From positions 1 to 64,000 of the forward strand of contig JAZRUG010000015.1 in the NCBI GenBank assembly GCA_045652425.1: a stretch of DNA of 64,000 bases, written 5' to 3'. The position numbers and the translations under genes were made by a program. Source of the DNA: RGIG1995 sp045652425. GTDB taxonomy: Bacteria; Bacillota; Clostridia; Oscillospirales; CAG-272. This document shows positions 1 through 8,535 of this stretch, piece after piece (position 1 is the first letter of the stretch; each line of letters begins with the position of its first letter). The notes beneath the pieces are model-generated. The model did not search any database. It was not told the DNA's origin and saw nothing but the letters and a program-made list of their open reading frames with translations.

Positions 1-992
1 CAACCAGAAAATGAACTCTTTCCTATGCTCGTTACACTTAAGGGAATATCTATACGTCTCAAACTGCTATAATTATAAAATGCATACTCACCTATGCTTG
101 TTACTCCTTCCGGAATGATTAAATATGTTGCCAGCTTGTTATTTAAATATAGTTTTTTGGCATAATATAATGGATTAGAAGAAACACACGCTGCATCACT
201 CTCGTTGTAAGCCGTAGAATCAAATTTTATCTTGCACCAAGCTGCTATGTCTGTTATGTATACGCTCGTCAAACTACTGCATTTATAAAATGCATCCTTC
301 CCTATGCTCGTTACACTATCAGGGATTTCTATGCTCGTCAAACTTGTGCAACTATCAAATGCACCATAGCCTATACTTGTTACACCTTCGGGGATTTCTA
401 TGCTCGTCAAACTTGTACAATCATAAAATGCATAATCACCTATGCTCGTTACACTATCAGGTATTTCTATGCTTGTCAAACTACTGCAATAGTAAAATGC
501 CTTCTCACCTATACTTGTTACACCTTCGGGGATTTCTACGCTCGTCAATCTGCTGCAATTGTAAAATGCACTACCACCTATACTCGTTACACTGTCGGGG
601 ATTTCTATGCTCGTCAAACTGCTGCAACCCAAAAACGCACCATAGCCTATACTTGTTACACCTTCGGGGATTTCTATGCTCGTCAAACTGTCGCAAGAGT
701 AAAATGCATAACCCCCTATACTCGTTACACTGTCGGGAATTTCTATGCTCGTCAAACTCCTGCAATAGTAAAATGCACTACGGCCAATACTCGTTACAGG
801 ATATCCCCCTAATGTTGAAGGAATAACAAGTTCCCCAGAAGCAGATGTGTCGCAATCTGTTATCGTTGCTTCGCCGTTTTCAATTTCATATGTAAGTACA
901 CCAGATGTCGCTGCTTCAACATTGTGAGGTATAAGCATAACCATACCGACAACCATTACAACCGCAACAAGAATAATCCATAGTTTTTTCAT
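1..992 (-). CDS. BspA-type leucine-rich-repeat surface protein (partial)
   Basis: The gene starts at 992 after an AAAGGA site and runs off the left edge, so only about 330 N-terminal residues are present. A signal peptide (MKKLWIILVAVVMVVGMVML) is followed by a short beta-rich segment and then by tandem 23-residue repeats of the form SIEIPxxVTSIGxxAFxxCxSLT, the LRR_5/TpLRR consensus. Such proteins are secreted and usually mediate adhesion or other surface contacts; no ligand can be read here. Repeats alternate strictly between an IPDSV and an IPEGV version, giving a 46-residue (138-bp) unit. After seven regular repeats an irregular insertion (about 170-260) is followed by degenerate repeats. 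The C-terminal anchoring region lies outside the window. Confidence 0.9.
   Translation of the reverse strand, partial: MKKLWIILVAVVMVVGMVMLIPHNVEAATSGVLTYEIENGEATITDCDTSASGELVIPSTLGGYPVTSIGRSAFYYCRSLTSIEIPDSVTSIGGYAFYSCDSLTSIEIPEGVTSIGYGAFLGCSSLTSIEIPDSVTSIGGSAFYNCSRLTSVEIPEGVTSIGEKAFYYCSSLTSIEIPDSVTSIGDYAFYDCTSLTSIEIPEGVTSIGYGAFDSCTSLTSIEIPDSVTSIGKDAFYKCSSLTSVYITDIAAWCKIKFDSTAYNESDAACVSSNPLYYAKKLYLNNKLATYLIIPEGVTSIGEYAFYNYSSLRRIDIPLSVTSIGKSSFSG
171..870 (-). repeat. 69/138-bp tandem coding repeats of the LRR gene
   Basis: Seven 69-bp units encode the leucine-rich repeats. Neighbouring units differ in a fixed alternating way (DSV then EGV), so the true DNA period is about 138 bp. The regularity also creates long false reading frames on the plus strand. 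Such arrays can change copy number by slippage or recombination. Confidence 0.75.
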
Positions 993-1030
993 AATCCTTT
1001 ACCTTACCTTTCGTGTAAATATATAAAAAG

Positions 1031-1052
1031 TGCGTAGCAGAAGCTACGCACA
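1031..1052 (-). terminator. Intrinsic terminator-like hairpin in the leader of the LRR gene
   Basis: On the minus strand GTGCGTAGC, a TTCT loop and GCTACGCAC form a perfect 9-bp stem followed by TTTTTATAT. It sits about 40 nt upstream of the LRR start codon, so it could attenuate that gene or end an upstream transcript. Confidence 0.5.
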
Positions 1053-1074
1053 AAAAATACACAGCTCCGTTTGC

Positions 1075-1186
1075 TGCAACACAAATCCATCATATGACTA
1101 TACAAGTATGTGGAAAAGAGCCTGTATTTTTATCAAAAAATAAAAATACAAACTTGTATGTCATAATTTATTCGATTTGTGTTGCA
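1075..1186. repeat. Nested long palindrome upstream of the LRR gene
   Basis: Three pairs of inverted arms are nested: 1075-1087 with 1174-1186 (13 bp, perfect), 1093-1107 with 1152-1165 (one gap), and 1123-1133 with 1140-1150 (11 bp, perfect). Together they fold into one rod of about 112 nt. It could be a miniature palindromic element or a structured leader RNA. Confidence 0.6.
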
Positions 1187-1314
1187 AACTAATTGTAGCA
1201 CATTATTATAAAAAAGTAAATAGTTCTTATATATATTTTTACTGCGGCAATAAGCGGATTACCCTACGGGATAGAAATAAAACTCGCACAAAAAGAAGGC
1301 GTGGTTCTTTTTGT

Positions 1315-1460
1315 GCCTTCTCCAGCGGAGAAGGTGTCGAGGCAGAATACAGGCTTCATCAATACAATTACTTTGCTGCCGAGACGGATGAGGAGAACAT
1401 CTTTTTCGCTCTCCTCATCCACCACTATCGTGGTCCCCCTTCTCCGCTGGAGAAGGCGCT
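1315..1460. repeat. Intergenic element with 20-bp terminal inverted repeats (copy 1)
   Basis: The element opens with GCCTTCTCCAGCGGAGAAGG and closes with its exact reverse complement. Its interior carries GTGTCGAGGCAG and CTGCCGAGACGGATGAGG. A second, diverged copy with its own inverted ends lies at about 3028-3220. There is no transposase, so it resembles a non-autonomous palindromic repeat. Confidence 0.65.
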
Positions 1461-1479
1461 TACATTGTTCGCACGTACA

Positions 1480-1815
1480 AAAACAGCCTCCACTGTGTAA
1501 GGGGAGGTGGCATTTTCGTAAGAAAATGACGGAGGGGGTGTTTCTGCTTTTCTTTACTTATTCAAACAATCCCTCACCGCCTACGGCGGAGCTCCCTTTA
1601 CACAAGGGAGCCTGACAATACGAGTACAAACTATACTGTCAGTCATTCTGAGTGGAGCGCCGTGTGGCGCGGAATCGAAGAATATCATTATCTCCGCACA
1701 AAAAACAATGGGATTCCTCGACTTCGCTCGGAATGACCATAGAAATTCTCTCTGTGCAGAAATAACGGAATTCCTCGACTGCGAAACAGAATGACTATAG
1801 AGATTATCTCTGTTT
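1480..1815. repeat. Mosaic of intergenic repeats
   Basis: No gene is supported here. About 1485-1615 holds GTAAGGGGAGGTGGC, a TTTTCGTAAGAAAA hairpin, GACGGAGGG and an inverted echo ending in ACACAAGGGAGCC. About 1640-1800 holds tandem and inverted versions of CATTCTGAGTGGAGCG and GATTCCTCGACTTCGCTCGG. Elements of this look recur between genes in many gut Clostridia (recollection, not a search). Confidence 0.5.
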
Positions 1816-1823
1816 CTCCAACT

Positions 1824-2864
1824 TCACGAAAATATCTCTTTTCTTACTTTCTTTAGTATCTCTGCATTTTTGGTAAAGTCCATAGCTTCTATATAGTACT
1901 TTTCAAGCGAAGTATGAATGTCGTATATCTCATCAAAACCTTTTTGCACTCCCTCGTAGAGCGAATTAAGGCACCGTCTTGCAAATCTGTTTTTCTGCTT
2001 ATTGTTTCGTAAAACATCTACATCAACAAACCTATCCATATTAATTTGCTTCTTGTTCAAATCGTCGTCCTCGCTTATTACGAAAGAACAACTTACCTCC
2101 GGCAAATATAGGGCAGACACGTTCGCAGTATCAAGATATGACGGGCTGTAAACCACCTTTAATCCCTTACTTTCAGCCTTTTTCAGTAACATATCCATAA
2201 AAAGACATCCTATACTGTAGCGGTCTCTTATTACATATTTATTATCGGCAAAATTATGGAAAGTATCGTAAATAATATGTCCCGCGTGGCTTATTCCCTC
2301 TACAGGACGGAGTTTTTTTGAAAAACCTTTTCCGTTTTTCCACCCCTTTGTTAAACGCTCTACCGCACCTTGCATTTTTTCATACAACACAGCGCGCTTG
2401 TTATACAATTTTATTTCGGCTTCTATCCTGCCCGCCGCCGCCAGATAGTTATATACGTTGTTATAAAGTCTGCCTTTTGCGTTTACCAATTCGAATATTG
2501 TTTGCGTTCTTTTTTGTAACACTTCCCCGTCCCAATTATCGCCGAGATGTATAATCTTGTCTTTTACACCGGGGTATCGAGGATCATACGTATGGGGTGC
2601 CGTTCCATCTATAACAGCGGTATTCAACTCTTCTATTATTATTCCGTCGAGTGATAACGGGTCAGCCGAGCAATAAAAATATTCTACGGAAAGTCTCTTG
2701 TTTTCGGCTTCGTCGGCTATTTTTCTGATAAAGCTTGATTTCCCCGTACCTGGGCCGCCCTTTATTATGTACACCATATCAAGCTCACCGTATATCTCAT
2801 TAAAATATGATACAAAACCCTTTTCGGTATTTGCAGATGCAAAGTACTTTTTTTCGTTCTGCAT
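1824..2864 (-). CDS. P-loop ATPase of the PRK06851 type
   Basis: This 346-residue cytoplasmic protein starts at 2864 and has a clear Walker A (GGPGTGKSSF) around residue 37, followed by the segments CSADPLSLDG and DGTAPHTYDPRYPG. That order is typical of a Firmicutes family of uncharacterised ATP-binding proteins annotated as PRK06851-like. Members are often duplicated internally; here only the first P-loop is intact. Substrate and role are unknown. It stands alone, with repeat-rich intergenic DNA on both sides. Family recognition is from memory of the motif pattern. Confidence 0.7.
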   Translation of the reverse strand: MQNEKKYFASANTEKGFVSYFNEIYGELDMVYIIKGGPGTGKSSFIRKIADEAENKRLSVEYFYCSADPLSLDGIIIEELNTAVIDGTAPHTYDPRYPGVKDKIIHLGDNWDGEVLQKRTQTIFELVNAKGRLYNNVYNYLAAAGRIEAEIKLYNKRAVLYEKMQGAVERLTKGWKNGKGFSKKLRPVEGISHAGHIIYDTFHNFADNKYVIRDRYSIGCLFMDMLLKKAESKGLKVVYSPSYLDTANVSALYLPEVSCSFVISEDDDLNKKQINMDRFVDVDVLRNNKQKNRFARRCLNSLYEGVQKGFDEIYDIHTSLEKYYIEAMDFTKNAEILKKVRKEIFS

Positions 2865-3027
2865 TAAAATATCTCCCTTTAAATTAGTATTTCATTGATA
2901 TTCTATGCAAAACTCTTCAATGGTGTTAAAAAGTGGCAAAGTCAAATTAATAAAATAGTATACACGACCTCATCCGGCGCACCGCATAAAGAACAATAGA
3001 GAATCAAAGATTACTTGCGGTACGACA

Positions 3028-3220
3028 CGTTCTCCCACCGGAGAAGGTACTATGTACAAGCTTTCCGTTCATTAAAAAAATTGTTATACCTTCATTCCCT
3101 TCTTGTAACTACAGTTTTAAGAAGCCTGTATAAACAAAGACCTTCTCCGGTGGGAGAAGGTGTCGAGGCAGTGCACAAACTTTACTCATCTTATCACTTT
3201 GCTGCCGAGACGGATGAGGT
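3028..3220. repeat. Intergenic element with inverted ends (copy 2)
   Basis: TTCTCCCACCGGAGAAGG at about 3030 is inverted as CCTTCTCCGGTGGGAGAA at about 3141. The GTGTCGAGGCAG to CTGCCGAGACGGATGAGG interior of copy 1 follows immediately, down to about 3220. The rest of the 2865-3332 gap contains only the purL-side terminator. Confidence 0.6.
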
Positions 3221-3284
3221 CGTAAAAACAATCAATTCTATTGTTTATTGTGCAAACCTATCTTATTTAATAATTTGAGCAATA

Positions 3285-3325
3285 GAAATGGGCTAAGTTG
3301 ATAAAACTCAGCCCATCTTTTTTCG
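3285..3325. terminator. Bidirectional terminator-like hairpin after purL
   Basis: ATGGGCTAAGTT, a GATAAA loop and ACTCAGCCCAT form a stem followed by CTTTTTT on the plus strand. On the minus strand, the direction of purL, the tail is the weaker TTTCTATT. Confidence 0.55.
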
Positions 3326-3332
3326 CTTTTTT

Positions 3333-6300
3333 TTATTTAAAGTATTCTACACCTGACAAGAATATCTTCTGGTCCTGTTCACCTGGAACGTTTATTGCAA
3401 CACCGTTGCCAATACGTTCGCTGTGCGCCATCTTACCGAGTATTCTGCCGTCGGGGCTTGTAATACCTTCAATAGCATAGTCAGATGCGTTGGGGTTAAA
3501 GGTAATATCCATCGTGGGATTACCCTTTTCGTCAACGTACTGCGTAGCTATCTGTCCGTTTGCCGCAAGCTGTCTCAATATTGCTTCGGGAGCAGTAAAT
3601 CTACCTTCACCGTGGCTTATCGGAACTGTGTGAACGTCGCCTGTATTTACATTAGCAAACCAAGGTGACTTAACCGACGAAATTCTCGTCTGTACCATCT
3701 GCGACTGGTGTCTGCCAATAGCATTGAAAGTAAGCGTAGGACTGTCGTTGTCCATAGTATCCATAATCTTACCGTAAGGCAAAAGTCCCGATTTAACGAG
3801 TGCCTGGAAACCATTACAGATACCGAGCATAAGACCGTCTCTGTTTTCGAGAAGGTTTGTTACTGCTTCTTTAACCATAGGATTACGGAGTACTGCAGTA
3901 ATAAACTTACCTGAACCGTCGGGTTCGTCGCCGCCGCTGAAGCCACCGGGAAGCATAAGAATCTGGCTGTTGTTTATCTTTTCTGCAAACTCTTTAATAG
4001 ACTGTGTAAGAACGTCGGAGTTGATGTTGCGGAGAACGAATATCTCTGCCTCTGCTCCTGCTCTTTCAAACGCTCTTGCCGTATCGTATTCGCAGTTTGT
4101 ACCGGGGAATACGGGAATAATTACGCGAGGCTTTGCAACCTTTATGCTAGGTCTTGCAATATTTCTTTCGGTATATGCAAATGTCTCTGTAGTATCTCTG
4201 CCAATACCCTTTGCTTCTGTCGGGAATACCTTCTGCAAGGGAGCTTCCCAAGCTTCTTTGAGTTCTTTTACGCAAACTGTTTCGCCGTTAAGCTTGATAA
4301 CAGCTTCGCTTAATGTCTTACCAAGAAGCTTACCTTCTGCCGTAGAGTCGGTTTCAACGATATATGCGCCGTAACCATTCTTAAGAAGTTCTTTCATATC
4401 GGTGTTTTCAGCAAACTCAAAACCGATTTCATTACCGAAGGTCATCTTTGCGATACCTTCTGCAATACCGCCAAAGCCGAGTGTATATACCGCTTTTGCC
4501 TTCTTATCAGCAATAAGCGAATGGATATAGGTGTAAACCTTCTTCAAGGATTCGAAGCATACGATACCGTTTTCGTCATATTCGGGAGTAATGAGATATA
4601 TGTTATTTCCTGCCGCCTTGAATTCGGGAGTTGTAATATTCTGCAATTTTGTCGCCGCACAAGCAAACGATACGAGCGTGGGGGGAACGTCGATATTTTC
4701 AAACGTACCACTCATACTGTCCTTACCGCCGATAGCCGCAAGTCCAAGCTCTGTCTGAGCCTTGAATGCACCAAGGAGAGCCGCGAAGGGTTTGCCCCAT
4801 CTTTCAGGCTTATTGTTCGTTCTTTCAAAATATTCCTGGAAAGTAAGATAACAATCTTCAAAGGGTACGCCTGCCGCAACCATTCTCGATACGCTTTCTA
4901 CTACCGCATAGAGTGCGCTGTGGTAAGGGCTCTTGTCTGCTATCATGGGGTTATAGCCGTATGCCATAACGGATACTGTATTTGTTTCACCCTTGAGTAC
5001 GGGAAGCTTTGCCGCCATAAACTGAGGAGCTGTAGACTGTGTCTTACCGCCGTAAGGCATTACAACGCTACCTGCACCGATAGACGAGTCAAAACGGCTT
5101 ACCAATCCTCTCTGCGAACAAACGTTAAGGTCGCCAACAAGAGAAGCAAAGCTTTCTTTTACGGTTGCCTTTGCGTGAGAACCGGCAGAGGAATCGAATA
5201 TATCTGCAACTTCTGCTTTGAGAACAGAAATCTCCGTATGCTTTTCTGCGCCGTTTGAGTTGAGGAATTCACGAGACAGGTCAACGGTCGTCTTGCCGTT
5301 CCAATGCATTCTGAGTCTCTTCTCTTCGGTAACTCTTGCAACAACTGTAGATTCAAGGTTTTCACCGAGAGCAAGCTGCATAAACTTTTCTGCATCCTTT
5401 GCTCTTACTACAACTGCCATTCTTTCCTGTGATTCGGATATTGCAAGTTCGGTACCGTCAAGTCCTTCATACTTCTTCGGTACTTTTGAAAGGTCTATAT
5501 CAAGTCCGTCTGCAAGCTCACCGATAGCAACGGAGATACCGCCTGCGCCAAAGTCGTTACAACGTCTGATAAGAGTAGTAGCTTCTTTTGAACGGAAAAG
5601 TCTCTGCAATTTTCTTTCTTCGGGGGGATTACCCTTCTGTACTTCTGCGCCGCACTTAACAAGGGATTCTGCTGTGTGCGCCTTTGATGAACCCGTTGCA
5701 CCGCCGCAACCGTCGCGACCTGTTCTTCCGCCGAGAAGGATTACAACGTCGCCGTCTTCGGGAACTTCTCTGATTACGTTTTCTGCGGGAGCCGCACCTA
5801 CAACTACGCCTATTTCAAGTCTCTTTGCAACGTAGTTGGGGTGATATATTTCATTAACGCTACCGGTAGCAAGACCAATCTGGTTACCGTATGAAGAATA
5901 ACCGTTTGCAGCACCTGTAGTTATTTTAGACTGAGGAAGCTTGCCGGGCATAGTTTCGCTTACTTTCTTGCGGGGATCTGCAGCACCGGTAACACGCATT
6001 GCCTGGTATACGTACGATCTACCTGAAAGCGGATCTCTGATAGCACCGCCGAGACAAGTTGCCGCACCACCGAAAGGCTCAATTTCTGTGGGGTGGTTGT
6101 GAGTCTCGTTCTTGAACATCAAGAGCCAATCCTGCTCTTCTCCGTCAATTTCAGCCTTGATCTTAACGGAACAAGCGTTTATCTCTTCGGACTCATCGAG
6201 ATTCTTGAGTATACCCTTCTTCTTGAGATATTTTGCAGCCAAAGTACCTATATCCATCAAGGTCATAGGCTTCATCTTTTTACCTGCATATACTTCTTCT

Positions 6301-7064
6301 CTCTTTGCAAGATAATCTTTATATGTATCTGCAATAAAGGAATCTTCTATTTTAACGCCGTCAATATGAGTAAGGAAAGTTGTATGACGGCAGTGGTCGG
6401 ACCAGTAGGAGTCTATAAGACGAAGCTCTGAAAGTGTAGGATCTCTCTTTTCCTCGTCTCTGAAATGCTTAACGCAGAATTCAACGTCATCTTCATCCAT
6501 AGCTAAAGCATATTTAGCTATAAAGCCCTTGAAATCGGGTCTTGTCATCTTGATGAAACCTTCAATGGTAGGAACCATATCTGGCATTTCGTGCTTTTCT
6601 TCCAAAGATACGGGCATTTCAAAAGATGCTTCGCGGCTTTCAACGGGGTTGATTACGTATTTCTTTATGCTTTCAACTTCGCTGTCAGATACGTTACCCG
6701 AAAGAATGTAAATTCTTGCAGTCTTTACAATAGGTCTGTCCCCCTGTGTAAGAATCTGAATACACTGTGAACACGAGTCTGCACGCTGGTCAAACTGTCC
6801 GGGCAGATACTCTACGGCAAAAAGTTTGTCTTCCTTGCCGTATTCAATATTTTCCGTAGCCACGTCTGTCTGCGGCTCTGAAAAAATTGTATATTTTGCT
6901 TTCTCAAAAATCTCTTCGCTGATACCCTCAACATAATATCTGTTGATAAGTCTGACATTTTCAAGTCCGCCTATCATCAAGTTTTCGCGAAGATCTCTCT
7001 TCACGCCTTCCGCTTCAATACGGTTGTCCTGTTTTCTTTCAACAAAAACTCTGAAAACGCTCAT
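3333..7064 (-). CDS. purL: Phosphoribosylformylglycinamidine synthase, single-chain PurL
   Basis: The enzyme converts FGAR, glutamine and ATP to FGAM in purine synthesis. At 1243 residues it is the large fused form: N-terminal PurS-like region, linker, two AIRS-type ATP-binding halves, and a C-terminal class-I glutamine amidotransferase. Visible landmarks are SYWSDHCRHTTF, FKNETHNHPTE, GGRTGRDGCGGATGSS, and the amidotransferase nucleophile in LGICNGFQALV with its partner histidine in ISHGEGRF. It overlaps the upstream mtaB by 4 nt (ATGA), so the two are probably translationally coupled. Its pathway partner purM lies 52 kb away rather than in a pur operon. No purine riboswitch was seen. Confidence 0.95.
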   Translation of the reverse strand: MSVFRVFVERKQDNRIEAEGVKRDLRENLMIGGLENVRLINRYYVEGISEEIFEKAKYTIFSEPQTDVATENIEYGKEDKLFAVEYLPGQFDQRADSCSQCIQILTQGDRPIVKTARIYILSGNVSDSEVESIKKYVINPVESREASFEMPVSLEEKHEMPDMVPTIEGFIKMTRPDFKGFIAKYALAMDEDDVEFCVKHFRDEEKRDPTLSELRLIDSYWSDHCRHTTFLTHIDGVKIEDSFIADTYKDYLAKREEVYAGKKMKPMTLMDIGTLAAKYLKKKGILKNLDESEEINACSVKIKAEIDGEEQDWLLMFKNETHNHPTEIEPFGGAATCLGGAIRDPLSGRSYVYQAMRVTGAADPRKKVSETMPGKLPQSKITTGAANGYSSYGNQIGLATGSVNEIYHPNYVAKRLEIGVVVGAAPAENVIREVPEDGDVVILLGGRTGRDGCGGATGSSKAHTAESLVKCGAEVQKGNPPEERKLQRLFRSKEATTLIRRCNDFGAGGISVAIGELADGLDIDLSKVPKKYEGLDGTELAISESQERMAVVVRAKDAEKFMQLALGENLESTVVARVTEEKRLRMHWNGKTTVDLSREFLNSNGAEKHTEISVLKAEVADIFDSSAGSHAKATVKESFASLVGDLNVCSQRGLVSRFDSSIGAGSVVMPYGGKTQSTAPQFMAAKLPVLKGETNTVSVMAYGYNPMIADKSPYHSALYAVVESVSRMVAAGVPFEDCYLTFQEYFERTNNKPERWGKPFAALLGAFKAQTELGLAAIGGKDSMSGTFENIDVPPTLVSFACAATKLQNITTPEFKAAGNNIYLITPEYDENGIVCFESLKKVYTYIHSLIADKKAKAVYTLGFGGIAEGIAKMTFGNEIGFEFAENTDMKELLKNGYGAYIVETDSTAEGKLLGKTLSEAVIKLNGETVCVKELKEAWEAPLQKVFPTEAKGIGRDTTETFAYTERNIARPSIKVAKPRVIIPVFPGTNCEYDTARAFERAGAEAEIFVLRNINSDVLTQSIKEFAEKINNSQILMLPGGFSGGDEPDGSGKFITAVLRNPMVKEAVTNLLENRDGLMLGICNGFQALVKSGLLPYGKIMDTMDNDSPTLTFNAIGRHQSQMVQTRISSVKSPWFANVNTGDVHTVPISHGEGRFTAPEAILRQLAANGQIATQYVDEKGNPTMDITFNPNASDYAIEGITSPDGRILGKMAHSERIGNGVAINVPGEQDQKIFLSGVEYFK

Positions 7065-8374
7065 ATTAACTCTCCCTCTGTCATTCCGTCTTTTTCATTA
7101 TATTTTTTCAAAATGACACTTTTAAGTTTTCCGCTTAAATTTTCGTCATTTCTAACTTTTACATAAATAAAATTACTTGTGTGTCCGTACCAATATCCGT
7201 TTCTTTCGGTTTCGATCAACACTTCAAGTATTGTTTGGTTTTCAATAAACCCATCAATACACCTTTTTTTCGTCGCGTCGGCAATTTCTTGCAGTTCTTT
7301 GTGCCGTTTTATTTTCACTTCATTATCTAACTGCTCTTTCATTTTTGCCGCTTCAGTATCAGGTCTTATCGAATAAGAGAAAATGTGGCTGTTTAGTATC
7401 CCAAGTGAATCCACAAACTCTAACGTATTCTTGTGGTCTTCTTCATTCTCCCCCGGAAATCCTACGATAAAGTCTGAACCAAACGTTACATTCGGTATTT
7501 TCTCTCTCATATAGCTAACGCATTCGGCTATCATCTTCGTATTATACCGCCGCCTCATTGCATTAAGCGTTTTGTCTGTACCGCTTTGTAAAGACAAGTG
7601 ATAATGTGGCATAGGCTTTTTCAAAACCGCCAACCTATCAATTATAGGTTTCTTCAAGTACGCAGGTTCTAAAGAACCAAGCCTTATTCGCTCAAGCCCC
7701 TCTACGTTTTCAAGTTTCTCAAGCAAATCAATTAAGCTATAATCTTTTCCCGCGCCGTAGGCCGCCGTTTCTATTCCGACAAGCACTATTTCGCGGTAGC
7801 CATTAGCAACTATATTTTTTACTTCAACCAAGACTTCGTCAATAGGCTTTGAACGTACACATCCTCTTGCTTTGGGAATTATGCAGTAAGAACACTTGTT
7901 ATTACACCCGTCTTCAATCTTCAAAAACGCTCTCGTTCTGTCCTGCGTCGTCGCTTCCATAGCCTCAAACTCGGCATTAAACGGATTGCCTACATTAATT
8001 TCCGAACTTTCATTCTTGCCGTTTTCTACAAGACTGATAGCCTTTTCAACTATTTTAAGTTTGTCGGTAGTGCCGCCAATATAATCGACTCCCGAAATCC
8101 CCGCCGTCTCCTTTGGGAATATCTGCGAATGACAACCGCAAACAAGAACTTTAGCATCCGGATTATTCTTAATCGCACGTCTTATAATCTGCCTTGATTT
8201 GCGATCACTCTCGGCTGTTACCGTACAAGTGTTTATTATATAAACGTCGCACTTTTCGGAAAAGTCCACTATCTCAAAACCGCGCTCCGAAAGCTTGTCC
8301 ATAATAGCTTCGCTTTCGTATAGGTTTACACGGCACCCTAACGTATATATCGAAGCTTTATACTTTTTGTCCAT
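7061..8374 (-). CDS. mtaB: tRNA t6A37 methylthiotransferase MtaB
   Basis: This radical SAM methylthiotransferase makes ms2t6A at position 37 of ANN-decoding tRNAs. The 437-residue protein has the N-terminal MTTase cluster cysteines (YTLGCRVNLYE, NTCTVT, VCGCHSQ), the radical SAM motif CNNKCSYC, and a C-terminal TRAM-like region. GCRVNLYESEAI distinguishes MtaB from MiaB and RimO. The start at 8374 follows GGAG, and a TTTACA-N17-TAGAAT promoter lies just upstream. It is the first gene of an mtaB-purL pair. TrmO, which also modifies t6A37, is encoded at 22.9 kb. Confidence 0.93.
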   Translation of the reverse strand: MDKKYKASIYTLGCRVNLYESEAIMDKLSERGFEIVDFSEKCDVYIINTCTVTAESDRKSRQIIRRAIKNNPDAKVLVCGCHSQIFPKETAGISGVDYIGGTTDKLKIVEKAISLVENGKNESSEINVGNPFNAEFEAMEATTQDRTRAFLKIEDGCNNKCSYCIIPKARGCVRSKPIDEVLVEVKNIVANGYREIVLVGIETAAYGAGKDYSLIDLLEKLENVEGLERIRLGSLEPAYLKKPIIDRLAVLKKPMPHYHLSLQSGTDKTLNAMRRRYNTKMIAECVSYMREKIPNVTFGSDFIVGFPGENEEDHKNTLEFVDSLGILNSHIFSYSIRPDTEAAKMKEQLDNEVKIKRHKELQEIADATKKRCIDGFIENQTILEVLIETERNGYWYGHTSNFIYVKVRNDENLSGKLKSVILKKYNEKDGMTEGELI

Positions 8375-8405
8375 TTATATCTCCGTAAATATACTTAATC
8401 AATAT

Positions 8406-8434
8406 ATTCTAACATTTTTTTGTGATTCTGTAAA
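8406..8434 (-). promoter_or_regulatory. Sigma-A promoter for mtaB-purL
   Basis: On the minus strand TTTACA (8434-8429), a 17-bp spacer and TAGAAT (8411-8406). It is divergent from the promoter at 8473-8501. Confidence 0.6.
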
Positions 8435-8472
8435 CAGTATTTTCATATTTTTTCGTATATTTTATTTTTTTA

Positions 8473-8501
8473 TTGCAATTTCCACAATAAAATGATATAA
8501 T
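8473..8501 (+). promoter_or_regulatory. Sigma-A promoter for the pseudouridine synthase gene
   Basis: TTGCAA (8473-8478), a 17-bp spacer and a perfect TATAAT (8496-8501), placed 34 nt before the start codon. Confidence 0.7.
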
Positions 8502-8535
8502 AACTTTAATTCTATTCCTAAAAAGGAGTAATTTT

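Noticed and set aside
290..826. 178-residue open frame on the plus strand
   Set aside because: It is the antisense shadow of the LRR gene, with repetitive MHxxLYxLH text and no ribosome binding site.
60..830. Regular 69-bp spacing that could suggest a CRISPR array
   Set aside because: The repeats are in frame on the minus strand and encode leucine-rich repeats; there are no unique spacers between conserved direct repeats.
1177..1615. Two overlapping plus-strand frames of about 105 residues
   Set aside because: They lie in inverted intergenic repeats, lack ribosome binding sites and have no protein-like composition.
2865..3332. Small gene between the ATPase and purL
   Set aside because: The open frames (for example 3015-3278) consist of the repeat element and lack start signals.
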